Position numbers and translations under genes: made by a program. Below are positions 26,752 to 36,529 of a stretch of 64,000 nucleotides of DNA, in pieces. Source of the DNA: Celeribacter indicus (GTDB lineage: Bacteria; Pseudomonadota; Alphaproteobacteria; Rhodobacterales; Rhodobacteraceae); assembly GCF_000819565.1 (NCBI RefSeq), contig NZ_CP004393.1, positions 2,542,001-2,606,000 of the forward strand, read 5' to 3'. The notes beneath the pieces are model-generated. The model worked only from the letters and a program-made list of their open reading frames with translations, searched no databases and was not told the origin of the DNA. The first letter of the stretch is position 1. Each line of letters starts with the position of its first letter.

Positions 26752-28122
26752 TCAGGCTGAGGCCGCGATCATCTCGGGCGTGCGGCCCTTCTGGAGCTCC
26801 TCCGCGACGAGGAAGGCGAGTTCCAGCGATTGTGACGCATTGAGGCGCGGATCGCAGGCGGTGTGATAGCGGTCCGACAGATCGCCGTCCGACAGCGCGC
26901 GCAGCCCGCCGGTGCATTCGGTCACATCCTTGCCGGTCATCTCGAAATGCACGCCGCCCGGAACCGTGCCCTCGGCACGGTGCACGGCGAAGAATTCCTG
27001 GACCTCCTGAAGAACCCGCTCGAACGGCCGCGTCTTGTAACCGCTGTCCGACTTGATCGTGTTGCCGTGCATCGGATCGCAGGACCAGACGACCTGCGCG
27101 CCCTCGGATTTCACCGTCTCGATCAGGCGCGGCAGGTGATCGCCCACCTTGCCCGCGCCGAACCGCGCGATGAGGGTCAACCGCCCGGCCTCGTTCTCCG
27201 GGTTGAGCTTTTCCATCAGCACCTTGAGGTCTTCGGCGGCGGTGGTCGGGCCGCATTTCAGCCCGATCGGGTTCTGCACGCCGCGGCAGAATTCGACATG
27301 GGCACCGTCCGGCTGCCGCGTGCGGTCGCCGATCCAGATCATGTGGCCGGACCCCGCGATGGTTGCGCCGGTCGTGCTGTCCACCCGCGTCAGGGCCTCC
27401 TCGTATTCGAGCAGGAGCGCCTCATGCGAGGTGTAGAAATCCACCGTCGCGAGCTCGTGGTTGTTGTCGGAGGTCATTCCCGCCGCCTTCATGAAATCGA
27501 GCGCATCCTGGATGCGGTTCGCCATGTCGCGGTATTTCTCCGCCTCGTCGGATTCGGTGAAGCCGAGCGTCCAGGCGTGGACCCGGTGGATGTCGGCAAA
27601 GCCGCCCTTGGAGAAGGCGCGCAGCAGGTTGAGCGAGGCGGCCGCCTGCGTATAGGCCTGGAGCATGCGGCTCGGATCCGGGATCCGCGCCTCCGGCGTG
27701 AAGTCGAACCCGTTGATGATGTCCCCGCGGTAGGAGGGCAGCTCGATCCCGTCCGTCGTCTCGGTCGGCGCGGAGCGCGGCTTGGCGAACTGGCCGGCCA
27801 TGCGCCCCACCTTCACCACCGGCACCTTCGCGCCGAAGGTGAGCACCATCGCCATTTGCAGCATGACCTTGAACGTGTCCCGGATGCTGTCCGCGCCGAA
27901 TTCGGCAAAGCTCTCCGCGCAGTCGCCGCCCTGGAGCAGGAAGGCCTCCCCGCGCGCGGCCTTCGCAAGCTCGCGCCGGAGCCTGCGCGCCTCGCCGGCG
28001 AAGACGAGCGGCGGATATTTGGCGAGCTGTGCCTCGACGGCATTCAGCGCGGCCTCGTCCGTATAGTCGGGCATCTGCACACGCGGTTTGTTGCGCCATG
28101 CGGTTTTCACCCAATCCGTCAT
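26752..28122 (-). CDS. Class II 3-deoxy-7-phosphoheptulonate (DAHP) synthase
   Basis: A 456-residue plant/actinobacterial-type DAHP synthase, first step of the shikimate pathway from phosphoenolpyruvate and erythrose 4-phosphate. Class II signatures are [62 protein letters not shown] and [10 protein letters not shown]. The ATG at 28122 follows CGGAGAG and matches the family N-terminus ([10 protein letters not shown]); an upstream in-frame codon is rejected. It is monocistronic, with an AT-containing upstream region around 28195-28260. Confidence 0.95.
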   Translation of the reverse strand: MTDWVKTAWRNKPRVQMPDYTDEAALNAVEAQLAKYPPLVFAGEARRLRRELAKAARGEAFLLQGGDCAESFAEFGADSIRDTFKVMLQMAMVLTFGAKVPVVKVGRMAGQFAKPRSAPTETTDGIELPSYRGDIINGFDFTPEARIPDPSRMLQAYTQAAASLNLLRAFSKGGFADIHRVHAWTLGFTESDEAEKYRDMANRIQDALDFMKAAGMTSDNNHELATVDFYTSHEALLLEYEEALTRVDSTTGATIAGSGHMIWIGDRTRQPDGAHVEFCRGVQNPIGLKCGPTTAAEDLKVLMEKLNPENEAGRLTLIARFGAGKVGDHLPRLIETVKSEGAQVVWSCDPMHGNTIKSDSGYKTRPFERVLQEVQEFFAVHRAEGTVPGGVHFEMTGKDVTECTGGLRALSDGDLSDRYHTACDPRLNASQSLELAFLVAEELQKGRTPEMIAASA

Positions 28123-28296
28123 CGTCTTCTCTCCGAAGTCAGCATTAACATTCCCCAACGTCACCCAGTACTGGATGTTAGCGCGCCGGTGCCGGGGTTA
28201 TAAAGATCAATCGGGCCTGAGAAAACCAAAAACGACGGGAAATTCCGCGCAAATGCCAGGCAGCGGCCTGATCCTTGCGCGCCTCCCTGTCCGCGC

Positions 28297-29412
28297 TCAC
28301 TCCGCCGGCGTGATCCGGTAGGCCGTGCCCTCGGTCTCGGAGAGAAACCAGATCGAGCCGTCCGGCGCCTCGGTGACATCGCGGACGCGGGCGGTTTCCG
28401 GCCATTCCCAGCGGGTCTCCGACCAGTCTTCGGGCGAGAGCGCGGAGATGAAATCGAACTTGAGCGAGCCGACCAGGTGGACCCCGCGGAGCGAGGGGAA
28501 GAGATCCCCCTCATAGATCGCATAGCCCGAAGGCGCGATCGAGGGCGTCCATTGATGCAGCGGGCCGGTCGTGTTCTCGGTCTCCTCCGGTGCGAACCGT
28601 CCGCCGCCATACTCTTCGCCATAGGTCGCGAGCGGCCAGCCGTAATTCGCGCCCTTCTCGATGCGGTTGATCTCGTCGCCGCCCTGCGGCCCGTGTTCGT
28701 TGACCCAGATCGCGCCCTCGGCGTCGAGCGCGAGGCCCTGGGCGTTGCGGTGGCCGTAGGACCAGATCTCCGGCTGCGCCTCCCCGTCATCCACGAAGGG
28801 ATTGTCCTCGGGCACCGAGCCGTCGCGGTTGAGGCGCAGCACCGATCCGTTGTGGCGCGACAGGTCCTGCGCCGCCTCCCGCTCGCCACGCTCGCCCACG
28901 GTCAGATAGAGCGTGCCGTCGGGCGCCTCGAGGATCCGCGAGCCGAAATGCTGGCCCTTGTCCGATCCCTGCGACATGGCGAAGATCTCGTGGAAGTCCT
29001 GCAATTCCCCGTCGACCAGCGTGCCGACGCCGAGGGCGGTGCCCGCGCCGCCCTCCATGGGTTTGGAATAGCTCAGGTAGATCTCCCGGCTCTCCGCGAA
29101 ATCGCGCGGCACGAGGATGTCGAGCAGGCCGCCCTGCCCGTTCGCCCAGACCTCGGGCGTGCCGGGCACCTCCGTCGTCTCGCCGTCTTCCACGAGCAGC
29201 AGGGTCCCGTCGATCTGCGTGATCAACTGGCCCCCGCGCGGCAGAAAGTCGATGCTCCAGGGCATGTCGAGCCCCGTCACCGCCGGCGTGACCTCGACGC
29301 TCAGATCGCCGGCCTGCCGGGTCTCCGCGGCAGCGAGGCCGGGCAGCAGGGTCGGGATCAGGAGGACGAGCGCGGTCGGAAGGGGTCGAGCGGGGGGTCT
29401 GCGGGATGTCAT
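28297..29412 (-). CDS. Periplasmic PQQ-type sugar dehydrogenase (YliI-like)
   Basis: A 371-residue secreted protein with a signal peptide (about 28 residues, ending LPGLAAAE). The six-bladed propeller signatures of the glucose/sorbosone dehydrogenase family are present: MPWSIDFLPRGGQLITQIDG, GERGEREAAQDLSRHNGSVLRL, SYGHRNAQGLALD, NEHGPQGGDEINRI and NYGWPLATYG. It would oxidise an aldose in the periplasm using PQQ. AAGGAG precedes the ATG at 29412. No PQQ-synthesis genes are in the window. Confidence 0.9.
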   Translation of the reverse strand: MTSRRPPARPLPTALVLLIPTLLPGLAAAETRQAGDLSVEVTPAVTGLDMPWSIDFLPRGGQLITQIDGTLLLVEDGETTEVPGTPEVWANGQGGLLDILVPRDFAESREIYLSYSKPMEGGAGTALGVGTLVDGELQDFHEIFAMSQGSDKGQHFGSRILEAPDGTLYLTVGERGEREAAQDLSRHNGSVLRLNRDGSVPEDNPFVDDGEAQPEIWSYGHRNAQGLALDAEGAIWVNEHGPQGGDEINRIEKGANYGWPLATYGEEYGGGRFAPEETENTTGPLHQWTPSIAPSGYAIYEGDLFPSLRGVHLVGSLKFDFISALSPEDWSETRWEWPETARVRDVTEAPDGSIWFLSETEGTAYRITPAE

Positions 29413-29735
29413 GGCGGTCTCCTTGCGGTCGGGGGATCGTCTGATGTGCCGGAACGGTCCGCGATCCACGCGGCCGCGCGACTGGCGTCGAGAAAAGATC
29501 TAGGCCGATGCGACGCGGGGGAAATGACGTTTCCTCGCATTCGCGTGAGTCGCGGCGGCCGGGCCCGCGCCGCGCGTTCTTCCGTTCCCGGCACGGCCTT
29601 GCCCCCCGGACGTGCCGTCATTTTCGCGCCAGGGCCCGGAAAGCGGAGGGGATCGGCGCGCCGGTCTCTTTCCAATCGGTCGAAGCCGTTCTAGTCTCCG
29701 GCTCAGGACAGGATCCAAACAGGGAGTATTTCCAT
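29413..29735. other. Divergent intergenic region
   Basis: About 320 nt between the sugar dehydrogenase and the ABC-transporter binding-protein gene. No gene is seen. It must contain both promoters, but no close match to a sigma-70 consensus stands out. Confidence 0.35.
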
Positions 29736-30920
29736 ATGAAAAAGCTGCTTCTGGCGTCTACCGCCGCCACCGTGATGACCGGCTCGCTGGTCGGTGCGGC
29801 CTTTGCCGAAGACGTCAAGGTCGGTATCCTTCTCGGCTTCACCGGTCCGCTCGAGACCATCATGCCGCACATGGCGGACAGCGCGGAGCTTGCGTTCAGG
29901 GAAATTTCCGAAACTGGCAAGTTCCTCGACGGCTCGACCATCAGCTCCGTGCGCGCCGACAGCACCTGCGTGGACGCCTCCGCGGCCACCGCGGCCGCCG
30001 AGCGTCTGGTCACGGCCGACGGCGTCGTGGCGATCATGGGCGCGGATTGCTCCGGCGTGACCGGCGCCGTGCTCTCCAATGTCGCCGTGCCCAACGGCGT
30101 GGTGATGATCTCTCCCTCGGCCACCTCGCCGGGCCTCTCCACGGTCGAGGACAACGACCTGTTCTTCCGCACCTCCCCCTCGGACGCGCGCCAGGGCGAG
30201 ATCCTGGCCGACGTGCTCGAGGAACAGGGCATCAGCTCGGTCGCGGTGACCTACAACAACTCCGATTACGGCAAGGGCCTCGCGGATGCCTTCGCCGCGA
30301 ATTTCGACGGCGAGATCACGCTGAGCGCGCCGCATGAGGATGGCAAGGCCGACTATTCCGCGGAGATCGCGGCGCTGGCCTCCGCCGGGGGCGAGCTGCT
30401 CGTCGTGCTGGGCTATATCGACCAGGGCGGCAAGAACATCATCCAGTCCTCCGTGGATACCGGTGCCTTCGACACCTTCCTCGTGGGCGACGGCATGTAT
30501 GGCGAAAGTCTCCTGGGGCTCGGCGACATCGTCGAGGGCTCCTTCGGCGTGGTGCCCTGGGCCGAGGGCGAAGGCACGGACCGCTTCACCGAACTGGGCA
30601 CCGAGGCGGGCATCACCGTCGACAGCACCTATACCCGCGAAAGCTATGACGCCGGTGCCCTGATCGCGCTCGCCATGGCCAAGGGCGGCGAAGCCACGCG
30701 CGAAGCCGTCGCGGCCAATGTCATGGACGTGGCGAACGCGCCGGGCGAACCGATCCTGCCGGGCGAATTCGAGAAGGCGCTCGACATCCTGGCCGAGGGT
30801 GGCGATATCGACTATATCGGGGCGACCAATGTCGAACTGATCGGGGCGGGCGAGGCCGCGGGCTCCTACCGCTACTACACGATCACCGACGGCGCCTACG
30901 AGACCGTCGACATCCGCTGA
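29736..30920 (+). CDS. Branched-chain amino-acid-type ABC transporter substrate-binding protein
   Basis: A 394-residue family I periplasmic binding protein (LivJ/LivK-like) with a signal peptide of about 24 residues ending GAAFAE. The type I fold is shown by GILLGFTGPLE at the N-terminus, the AIMGADCSGVTGAVLSNVAVP segment and SVAVTYNNSDYGKG. The ligand is not certain; relatives bind amino acids, amides or urea. AGGGAG lies 9 nt before the ATG at 29736. It heads a five-gene importer operon on the same strand, separated from the ATPase by about 115 nt, as expected for differential expression. Confidence 0.92.
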   Translation: MKKLLLASTAATVMTGSLVGAAFAEDVKVGILLGFTGPLETIMPHMADSAELAFREISETGKFLDGSTISSVRADSTCVDASAATAAAERLVTADGVVAIMGADCSGVTGAVLSNVAVPNGVVMISPSATSPGLSTVEDNDLFFRTSPSDARQGEILADVLEEQGISSVAVTYNNSDYGKGLADAFAANFDGEITLSAPHEDGKADYSAEIAALASAGGELLVVLGYIDQGGKNIIQSSVDTGAFDTFLVGDGMYGESLLGLGDIVEGSFGVVPWAEGEGTDRFTELGTEAGITVDSTYTRESYDAGALIALAMAKGGEATREAVAANVMDVANAPGEPILPGEFEKALDILAEGGDIDYIGATNVELIGAGEAAGSYRYYTITDGAYETVDIR

Positions 30921-31036
30921 GACGGCGCGTCACTTTGACCGATGGCCCGGCGCGTGCCCTTGACGTGCCGGGCTGAATTTCCTATCCGGGCCCGCCCGCG
31001 TCGATGAGAGCCGGGACAAACACGGGACATACTCCA

Positions 31037-31822
31037 ATGATCGAAGTGCGTGACCTGCACATGCATTTCGGCGGTTTTCGCGCGGTGGACGGCGCTTCGC
31101 TCACGCTTGAGCAAGGGTCCATCACGGGGCTGATCGGCCCCAACGGCGCGGGGAAAACGTCGCTCTTCAACTGCATCGCCGGGGTTCTCACACCGACCTC
31201 CGGGCAGGTGCTTTTCGACGGTGAGGATATCACCGGGCTGAAGCCGCACGAGCTGTTTCACAAGGGCATCCTGCGCACCTTCCAGATCGCGCATGAGTTC
31301 GGCTCGATGAGCTGCCGCGAGAACCTGATGATGGTGCCGCCGCAGCAATCGGGCGAGACGCTTTGGAACACCTGGTTCGGACGCAAGCGCATCGCCGAGG
31401 AGGAACGCGCGCTGCGCGCGAAGGCCGACGAGGTGCTCGAGTTCCTGACGATCTCCCATATCGCGGACCTGAAGGCGGGGGAGATCTCCGGCGGCCAGAA
31501 GAAGCTCCTCGAGCTCGGGCGCACCATGATGGTGGATGCGAAGATCGTCTTTCTCGACGAGGTCGGCGCGGGGGTGAACCGCACGCTGCTCTACACGATC
31601 GGGGAGGCGATCCGGCGGCTCAACATCGAGCGCGGCTATACCTTCTGCATGATCGAGCATGACATGGAATTCATCAAGCAGCTCTGCGATCCGGTGATCG
31701 TGATGGCGCAAGGCAAGGTGATGGCCGAGGGCAGCGCCGCGGAGATCATGCAGAACGAGGCGGTGATCGAGGCCTATCTCGGCACCGGCGTGAAGAACAG
31801 GAAGCCGGAGGGCGCAGAGTGA
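31037..31822 (+). CDS. livG: ABC transporter ATP-binding protein LivG-like
   Basis: A 261-residue ATPase with Walker A GPNGAGKTS, the signature ISGGQKKLLE and Walker B KIVFLDEVGAG. The C-terminal tail after MIEHDMEFI is typical of LivG. It is the first ATPase of the importer and overlaps the second by 4 nt. The start at 31037 is chosen because the family begins directly with the first beta strand (IEVRDLHMHFG). Confidence 0.92.
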   Translation: MIEVRDLHMHFGGFRAVDGASLTLEQGSITGLIGPNGAGKTSLFNCIAGVLTPTSGQVLFDGEDITGLKPHELFHKGILRTFQIAHEFGSMSCRENLMMVPPQQSGETLWNTWFGRKRIAEEERALRAKADEVLEFLTISHIADLKAGEISGGQKKLLELGRTMMVDAKIVFLDEVGAGVNRTLLYTIGEAIRRLNIERGYTFCMIEHDMEFIKQLCDPVIVMAQGKVMAEGSAAEIMQNEAVIEAYLGTGVKNRKPEGAE

Positions 31823-32526
31823 CCTTTCTGCATGCAAGCGGGATGCGCGGCGGCTACGGACGCGGCGCGGATATTCTCCACGGCTGCACGCTCACCGTGC
31901 AGAAGGGCGAGATCGCCGTCATCGTCGGCCCGAACGGCGCGGGGAAATCGACCGCGATGAAGGCCGTCTTCGGCATGCTCGCGCTGCGCGAGGGCCATGT
32001 GCATTTCGACGGCGAGGACATCACCGCCCTCTCGCCGCAGGAGAGGGTGCGCAAGGGCATGGGCTTCGTGCCGCAGACCCACAACATCTTTCCCACGATG
32101 ACCGTGCGGGAAAATCTCGAGATGGGCGCCTTCATCCGCGAGGACGATATCGAGGAGACCATCGAACAGGTCTATGACCTTTTCCCGGCGGTGAAGGAAA
32201 AGCGCCACCAGCACGCCGGCGAATTGTCGGGCGGCCAGCGCCAGCAGGTCGCCGTGGGGCGTGCGCTGATGACCCGGCCGAAACTCCTGATGCTCGACGA
32301 GCCCACCGCGGGCGTCTCGCCCATCGTGATGGACGAGCTGTTCGACCGGATCATCGAGGTCGCGCGTACCGGCATCTCGATCCTCATGGTCGAACAGAAC
32401 GCCCGCCAGGCGCTCGGGATCGCCGACAAGGGCTATGTGCTCGTGCAGGGGGCGAATGCCTATACAGACACCGGCGCCAACCTTCTCGCGGATCCCGAGG
32501 TCCGCCGCACCTTCCTTGGGGGCTGA
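31819..32526 (+). CDS. livF: ABC transporter ATP-binding protein LivF-like
   Basis: A 235-residue ATPase with Walker A GPNGAGKST, the signature LSGGQRQQVAVGRAL and Walker B KLLMLDEPTAGVSP, as in LivF. It starts with GTG overlapping the livG stop (GTGA), so translation is coupled. It works with LivG to power the LivHM channel. Confidence 0.92.
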   Translation: MTFLHASGMRGGYGRGADILHGCTLTVQKGEIAVIVGPNGAGKSTAMKAVFGMLALREGHVHFDGEDITALSPQERVRKGMGFVPQTHNIFPTMTVRENLEMGAFIREDDIEETIEQVYDLFPAVKEKRHQHAGELSGGQRQQVAVGRALMTRPKLLMLDEPTAGVSPIVMDELFDRIIEVARTGISILMVEQNARQALGIADKGYVLVQGANAYTDTGANLLADPEVRRTFLGG

Positions 32527-32529
32527 GCC

Positions 32530-33540
32530 ATGGACTTCCTCAACGCCCTCGTGGCCTTCACCAATTTCGTCATCGTCCCGGCCACCACCTATGGCGCACA
32601 GCTCGCGCTCGGCGCCCTCGGCGTGACGCTGATCTATGCGGTGCTCAGGTTCTCGAACTTTGCCCATGGCGAGACCATGTCCTTCGGCGCGATGGTCGTG
32701 GTGCTCGTCACCGCGCTGTTCCAGAGCCGGGGGATCACCCTCGGCCCGCTGCCCACGGCGCTGCTCGCCCTGCCCTTCGGGATCGCGGCCACGGCGCTGC
32801 TGCTGCTGTTCACCGATCGCGCGGTCTATCGCTTCTACCGGCGGGTGAAGGCCGCGCCGGTCCTGCTCGTCATCGTCTCCACCGGCGTCATGTTCATGAT
32901 GAACGGCATCGTGCGGATGATCGTCGGCGTCGACGACCGCCGTTTCGCCGATGGCGAACGCTTCCTCGTCAACGCCCGCGACTTCAGGGCCTGGTCCGGC
33001 CTCGACGAAGGGCTCGCGATCCGCACGACACAGGCGATCACCCTGGTCGTCGCCCTCATCACCGTCGCGCTGCTGTTCTGGTTCCTGAACCGCACGCGCA
33101 CCGGAAAATCCATGCGCGCCTATTCCGACAACGAGGACCTCGCGCTGCTGTCGGGCATCAACCCGGAGCGCGTCGTGACGATCACCTGGCTTCTGGTCGC
33201 GGCTCTCGCCACCATCGCGGGCGCGCTCTACGGGCTCGACAAATCCTTCCGGCCCTTCGTCTTCCAGCAGCTCCTGCTGCCGGTCTTCGCCGCCGCCATC
33301 GTCGGCGGGATCGGCAATCCGCTGGGCGCCATCGCGGGTGGCTTCGTCATCGCCTTCTCCGAGGTGACGCTCACCTATGCGTTCAAGAAGGTCATCACCT
33401 ATCTCGGCCCCGAGGGCTGGTCGCCCGACGGGCTCGTGCAGCTTCTCTCCACCGATTACAAGTTCGCCGTGTCCTTCGCGATCCTGATCATCGTGCTGCT
33501 CTTCAAACCCACCGGCCTGTTCAAGGGACAATCCATATGA
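32530..33540 (+). CDS. livH: Branched-chain amino-acid-type ABC permease LivH-like
   Basis: A 336-residue inner-membrane permease with about eight hydrophobic segments. The LivH features are GALGVTLIYAVLRFSNFAHGE near the N-terminus and RAYSDNEDLALLSGINPERV, the cytoplasmic coupling loop. It starts 3 nt after the livF stop and its own stop overlaps the livM start by 4 nt. Confidence 0.92.
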   Translation: MDFLNALVAFTNFVIVPATTYGAQLALGALGVTLIYAVLRFSNFAHGETMSFGAMVVVLVTALFQSRGITLGPLPTALLALPFGIAATALLLLFTDRAVYRFYRRVKAAPVLLVIVSTGVMFMMNGIVRMIVGVDDRRFADGERFLVNARDFRAWSGLDEGLAIRTTQAITLVVALITVALLFWFLNRTRTGKSMRAYSDNEDLALLSGINPERVVTITWLLVAALATIAGALYGLDKSFRPFVFQQLLLPVFAAAIVGGIGNPLGAIAGGFVIAFSEVTLTYAFKKVITYLGPEGWSPDGLVQLLSTDYKFAVSFAILIIVLLFKPTGLFKGQSI

Positions 33541-34847
33541 CCCATGTGACCCGGACCCGCGCGCCCCTCTATTTCGCGGCCATGGCCGTGCTCATCCTCG
33601 CCGTGGGCCTGCTCCAGTCCTGGAACTCGGCCCTGTCGATCCTCAACATGGGGCTGATCTCCGCGATCATGGCCCTGGGCGTGAACCTGCAATGGGGGTA
33701 TGCCGGGCTGTTCAACGTCGGCGTGATGGGCTTCGTCGCGCTCGGCGGGCTCGCGGTGGTGCTCACCTCCATGCCGCCCGTGCCTGCCGCCTGGTCGGCG
33801 GGCGGCCTGCGGGTGCTGCTCGCGCTCGCGGTGGGCGCGGCTTCCATCGCGGTCTCGATCCTGCTGTGGAAACGCCTGCCCAGGGGGCGGGCGCGCGGTT
33901 TCATCCTCGCCGCCTTCCTGATCGTCGCCTTCGCCGCCTATCGCTGGCTCTTCGATCCGGCGGTCGCCGCCATCGAGGCGGTCGATCCGGCGACGAGCGG
34001 TTATCTCGGCGGGCTCGGCCTGCCGGTGCTTCTCGCCTGGCCCGTGGGGGCGTTGCTCGCCGCCGGTGCCGCCTGGCTCGTCGGCAAGACGGCGCTCGGT
34101 CTGCGCTCCGACTATCTCGCCATCGCGACCCTTGGCATCGCCGAGATCATCCTCGCCGCGATGAAGAACGAGGACTGGCTGACGCGCGGGGTGAAGAACG
34201 TCAACGGCCTCCCCCGCCCCGTCCCCTACGAGATCGAGCTGCAACAGGCGCCCTGGTTCCTCGACCTGATGCAGCAGATCGGCGCCAATCCGGTCGTCGG
34301 CTCCACGATCTTCGTCAAGCTGCTCTACGCCTTCTTCTTCCTCGTGGTGATCGGCGTCATCGTCCTGGCGATGGAACTTGCGCTCAAGTCGCCCTGGGGC
34401 CGGATGATGCGCGCGATCCGCGACAACGAGGTCGCCGCCGAGGCGATGGGGAAGAACGTCACCGGACGGCACCTCCAGATCTTCGTGCTGGGCGCGGCGG
34501 TCATCGGGTTTGCGGGCGCGATGATGACGACGCTCGACGGCCAGCTCACGCCGACCACCTACCAGCCGCTGCGCTACACCTTCCTTGTCTGGGTGATGGT
34601 GATCGTCGGCGGATCGGGCAACAACTGGGGCGCGGTGCTGGGCGGGATGCTCGTGTGGTTCCTCTGGGTCGAGGTCGAGCCGATCGGCGCCTGGATCATC
34701 GGGCTGCTCACCGCCGGGCTCGAGGACGGATCTCCGCTCAAGGCTGGTCTGATCGAACGGGTGGCCTACATGCGGTATCTGACGATGGGTCTGATCCTGC
34801 TTCTGGTTTTGCGCTTCTCGCCGCGCGGACTGTTGCCCGAGAAATGA
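33537..34847 (+). CDS. livM: Branched-chain amino-acid-type ABC permease LivM-like
   Basis: A 436-residue permease. Conserved LivM parts are MALGVNLQWGYAGLFNVG, LRSDYLAIATLGIAEI and the coupling loop RMMRAIRDNEVAAEAMGKNV. A membrane-associated insert at about residues 85-165 makes it longer than E. coli LivM's core. It completes the importer; the MobA-like gene starts 9 nt downstream. Confidence 0.92.
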   Translation: MTHVTRTRAPLYFAAMAVLILAVGLLQSWNSALSILNMGLISAIMALGVNLQWGYAGLFNVGVMGFVALGGLAVVLTSMPPVPAAWSAGGLRVLLALAVGAASIAVSILLWKRLPRGRARGFILAAFLIVAFAAYRWLFDPAVAAIEAVDPATSGYLGGLGLPVLLAWPVGALLAAGAAWLVGKTALGLRSDYLAIATLGIAEIILAAMKNEDWLTRGVKNVNGLPRPVPYEIELQQAPWFLDLMQQIGANPVVGSTIFVKLLYAFFFLVVIGVIVLAMELALKSPWGRMMRAIRDNEVAAEAMGKNVTGRHLQIFVLGAAVIGFAGAMMTTLDGQLTPTTYQPLRYTFLVWVMVIVGGSGNNWGAVLGGMLVWFLWVEVEPIGAWIIGLLTAGLEDGSPLKAGLIERVAYMRYLTMGLILLLVLRFSPRGLLPEK

Positions 34848-34856
34848 GGAGGCGCC

Positions 34857-35444
34857 ATGCGCTTGCTTGCTGGAATCTGTGCCGCCGGAGGCTCGACACG
34901 GATGGGGTTCGACAAGCTTTCGACCCCTCCCTCGCTGCATTCTCCCGACACGCTTCTGACACGGGCGATCTCCGCCGCATCCGGCCATGACACGGTGATC
35001 GCCCTCCCGCCGGAGGACCACCCCTACCACCTCGCGCGCAAGGCCCTGCTCCAGCCGCAGGATCGCGTCATCCTCGTCGCCGGGGCAGAGAAGGGATTGT
35101 CGGAGACGCTGAAGGCGCTGGCCACGGAGGCCCGTGCGGGAGACTATGACGGGCTCATCGTGCTCCTCGCGGATCTGCCCTTCGTCACCCGTGCGCATCT
35201 GGAAAAGCTGACGGAGTTCTTCGAAACCTTCGAGGGCGCCCGGATCGTGCGCGCGATGGACGAGACGGAGCGCGGCGGCCATCCCGTGATCTTCCCGGCC
35301 TCCGTCCTGCCGGATTTCGCCGCGCTCTCCGGAGACGACGGCGCGCGCATGGTGATCGAGCACTACGGCGTGAAACAGGTCGCGATGCCCTCGGGCGCGG
35401 CGACATGGGACGTCGACACGCCCGACGACTGGCGCAAGCTCTAG
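34857..35444 (+). CDS. MobA-like nucleotidyltransferase
   Basis: A 195-residue NTP-transferase-fold protein of the molybdenum cofactor (MobA/MocA) type. The nucleotide loop GICAAGGSTRMGFDKL is at residues 6-21, the metal-site segment is LLADLPFVT, and GGHPVIFPASVLPDFAAL is the usual C-terminal motif. MocA-type enzymes attach CMP to molybdopterin for xanthine-dehydrogenase-like enzymes. Its position after the transporter suggests that the imported solute feeds a molybdoenzyme, but none is in the window. The stop overlaps the convergent Hint gene by 4 nt. Confidence 0.82.
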   Translation: MRLLAGICAAGGSTRMGFDKLSTPPSLHSPDTLLTRAISAASGHDTVIALPPEDHPYHLARKALLQPQDRVILVAGAEKGLSETLKALATEARAGDYDGLIVLLADLPFVTRAHLEKLTEFFETFEGARIVRAMDETERGGHPVIFPASVLPDFAALSGDDGARMVIEHYGVKQVAMPSGAATWDVDTPDDWRKL

Positions 35445-36160
35445 CAGCGGGTCCAGTCGAGCAGGAGCCGCGTCTCCTGCCGCGTGAGAGTCCGGCGTGC
35501 GGCGCCTTGGACGGCAGGCCCCTCCCCTTCGCTCAGGTCGGGGACCAGCGCCCGGATCTCGCGCCGCTCGGCCGGCCCGAGCCCCGCCATCGCGGCGGTG
35601 CCGGGCTGGAAGGTCTCCGCCCAGCTGCTGTTCGCGAGAGTCAGCTCATGGCGGTCGCACAGGACATGGACATAGCTCACCGCTGCGTCCTGCACGCGCG
35701 AAATCCCCGGCAGGCCAACGAGATGGCCCGCCGGCGCGAGCACCTCGCGTTCGGAGAAATAGAGCGCCGCAGCCTCGCTGCGCAGGAGCAGCCGGTGATG
35801 CGGAGACAGGGTCAGGGCCCGATCCGGCAGGCCATTGCCGAGCGCCCCCGCGGCGATCCGCACCGGCGCAAGCCCCGGCTGCCGGGCGAGTTCCGCCTCC
35901 GTGAGATCGCATCGTCCGACCCAGACGATTTCCCGCGGGCCGCCGTCGCGGGTGATGAGCCGGTCGCCAGGTTTCAGATCGCCCGCCGCGACGAGGCCGC
36001 GCATCGTCGCGATCGCCGCGTCGGCGCCGATGCCGGGGAGGAGGCTTTCGCCATGTACGGCACTGTCGAGGACGAGGCCGTTCCGCGCGAGCCAGCGCGG
36101 ATCGGGCGCGGAAGCGCCGCGCCTGTCGTTGCCCTCATCCTTGCCGCGATGGATCGCCAT
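35441..36160 (-). CDS. Small Hint-domain protein lacking the catalytic cysteine
   Basis: A 239-residue protein that aligns along most of its length with the C-terminal Hint_2 domain of the RTX protein next door: DLKPGDRLITRDGGPREIVWVGR, LTLSPHHRLLL and VSYVHVLCDRHELTLANSSWAETFQPG. The neighbour's Cys-Phe-Thr-Pro-Gly is replaced by Gly43-Ile-Gly-Ala-Asp, so autoprocessing by N-S shift is not expected. No RTX repeats or signal peptide are seen. The ATG at 36160 follows GAGAAGG; upstream in-frame ATGs (36226) are possible. It probably arose from a duplication of the neighbour's Hint part. Confidence 0.78.
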   Translation of the reverse strand: MAIHRGKDEGNDRRGASAPDPRWLARNGLVLDSAVHGESLLPGIGADAAIATMRGLVAAGDLKPGDRLITRDGGPREIVWVGRCDLTEAELARQPGLAPVRIAAGALGNGLPDRALTLSPHHRLLLRSEAAALYFSEREVLAPAGHLVGLPGISRVQDAAVSYVHVLCDRHELTLANSSWAETFQPGTAAMAGLGPAERREIRALVPDLSEGEGPAVQGAARRTLTRQETRLLLDWTRC

Positions 36161-36528
36161 AAGCCCCTTCTCCCCCGGTCCCGCCGCGGCGGAGGCCAGC
36201 GTGCCTCCGGGCATGGGACCGGACATGTGAAACACGGACAGTGTGCTACCGGAAGGCGAGCAACCCAAGGGGAGAAATCACTCAAAAAGAGAATTTTTTC
36301 CGATCTGCGAAGTTTTGACGGCTGAGCCAACACAATCTCAGGGCAACGGCCCTGATTGTTTCGCATTCGAAGCAGATCCTTGGCCGAAAAGCCTCCGATG
36401 GAGCTGCGGAGGCGGGACCTGACAACGAAAACCCCTCCGACCATGGTCGGAGGGGCGAATCGTGCGGCCGGATCTGACCGGACAGCCCAGGATCCCCCGT
36501 GCCCGGAGCGGGGCGCCGGAGGAGAAGG
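36161..36528. other. Region between the two Hint genes
   Basis: About 370 nt with no gene. It holds the RTX gene terminator (36429-36456), a second hairpin (36332-36359: ACAAT and CAGGGC pairing with GCCCTG and ATTGT around AACG), and an AT-rich patch at 36285-36320 that probably contains the promoter of the small Hint gene. Confidence 0.5.
36429..36456 (-). terminator. Terminator of the RTX-Hint gene, perfect palindrome
   Basis: A perfect 24-nt palindrome spans 36433-36456 (arms CCCCTCCGACCA and its complement) and on the reverse strand runs into TTTTCGTT. It lies about 75 nt after the RTX gene stop. Confidence 0.75.
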
Positions 36529-36529
36529 C